Shown: piece after piece, positions 5,532-5,666 of the stretch
Layout: the number at the start of each line of letters is the position of its first letter
Position numbering within the stretch: the first letter of the stretch is position 1
Assembly: GCA_017860725.1 (NCBI GenBank)
Contig: JAGDMX010000194.1
Span: 1 to 5,666 of the forward strand
Length of the DNA stretch: 5,666 bases
From: Chloroflexota bacterium
Lineage (GTDB): Bacteria; Chloroflexota; Anaerolineae; Anaerolineales; UBA4823
Direction of reading: 5' to 3'
Translations under genes and position numbers: made by a program
The notes under the pieces: generated by a model
The model's input: only the letters and a program-made list of their open reading frames with translations
Databases searched by the model: none
Told to the model about the DNA's origin: nothing

Positions 5532-5666
5532 TGACTGATTCCCTCCATACAATATTATTTGTTGCACACACCGCATCGGGAGCTACAAACCCCGTTTCTG
5601 ACAAGGAAAAACACCCGCTTGCTGTGTGCCCTAGAGCCACACCGCCTATTTTGTCCATCCAGTCAC
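5532..5666 (-). other. glmS upstream leader, no gene seen
   Basis: This stretch precedes glmS and runs to the window edge. It holds the Shine-Dalgarno at 5541-5546 and an AT-rich patch at 5551-5560. A 7-bp inverted repeat, GCACACA (5564-5570) with TGTGTGC (5623-5629), has a 52-base spacer. I see no convincing promoter: an AT-rich -10 at 5552-5559 would start transcription on top of the Shine-Dalgarno. No glmS ribozyme core is recognisable. The promoter may lie beyond the window. Confidence 0.4.
5541..5546 (-). promoter_or_regulatory. Shine-Dalgarno of glmS
   Basis: GGAGGG on the minus strand lies 9 bases before the ATG at 5531. It supports the start that leaves cysteine at the N-terminus after Met removal, rather than any start further upstream. 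Confidence 0.8.

Noticed and set aside
5552..5559. AT-rich -10-like sequence just before glmS
   Set aside because: No -35 at the right distance, and transcription starting there would remove or truncate the Shine-Dalgarno.
5383..5658. Minus-strand reading frame overlapping the glmS start in another frame
   Set aside because: It runs into the GlmS glutaminase domain out of frame and has no supporting ribosome binding site or family match.

Overview
The window reads as ordinary chromosomal DNA of moderate GC content with five protein-coding genes. It has no RNA gene, mobile element, CRISPR array or phage gene that I can support. The most likely source is a member of the Chloroflexota, class Anaerolineae. 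That rests on remembered resemblance of the first protein (an unusual N-terminal region followed by two universal stress protein domains) and on the general style of the envelope proteins. It is an inference from protein character, not a proven assignment.

Layout: (i) 1-1206, plus strand, the 3' part of a gene for a tandem universal stress protein whose start lies before the window. (ii) 1207-1394, a 188-base gap with no convincing terminator, holding an extended -10 promoter inside an inverted repeat and a second palindrome just downstream. (iii) 1395-2009, plus strand, a membrane-anchored M23 (LytM-type) metallopeptidase with a complete zinc site. (iv) 2014-2445, minus strand, a small lipoprotein, tail to tail with the peptidase gene and only 4 bases from it. 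(v) 2446-2535, a 90-base divergent gap with a -10 box and a good ribosome binding site for the lipoprotein gene. (vi) 2536-3663, plus strand, a secreted, C-terminally anchored NAGPA-family phosphodiester glycosidase. (vii) 3687-5531, minus strand, complete glmS, convergent with the glycosidase gene across 23 bases. (viii) 5532-5666, the glmS leader, with a Shine-Dalgarno sequence and no recognisable glmS ribozyme.

Four of the five genes have a plausible link to the cell envelope. GlmS makes glucosamine-6-phosphate, the entry point to UDP-GlcNAc and peptidoglycan. The M23 protein probably cuts peptide bonds in the wall or acts on another envelope protein. The NAGPA protein probably cleaves a sugar phosphodiester or related glycoside outside the membrane, and the lipoprotein sits on the membrane surface. 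Strands alternate (+, +, -, +, -), so this is not one operon. Shared function is suggested only by proximity.

I did not find a convincing new multi-gene system. The observations most worth checking are the palindrome-embedded promoter before the peptidase gene, the asymmetric double USP protein with its missing N-terminus, the membrane-tethered NAGPA protein with a DxNxDG loop, and the unassigned lipoprotein family.
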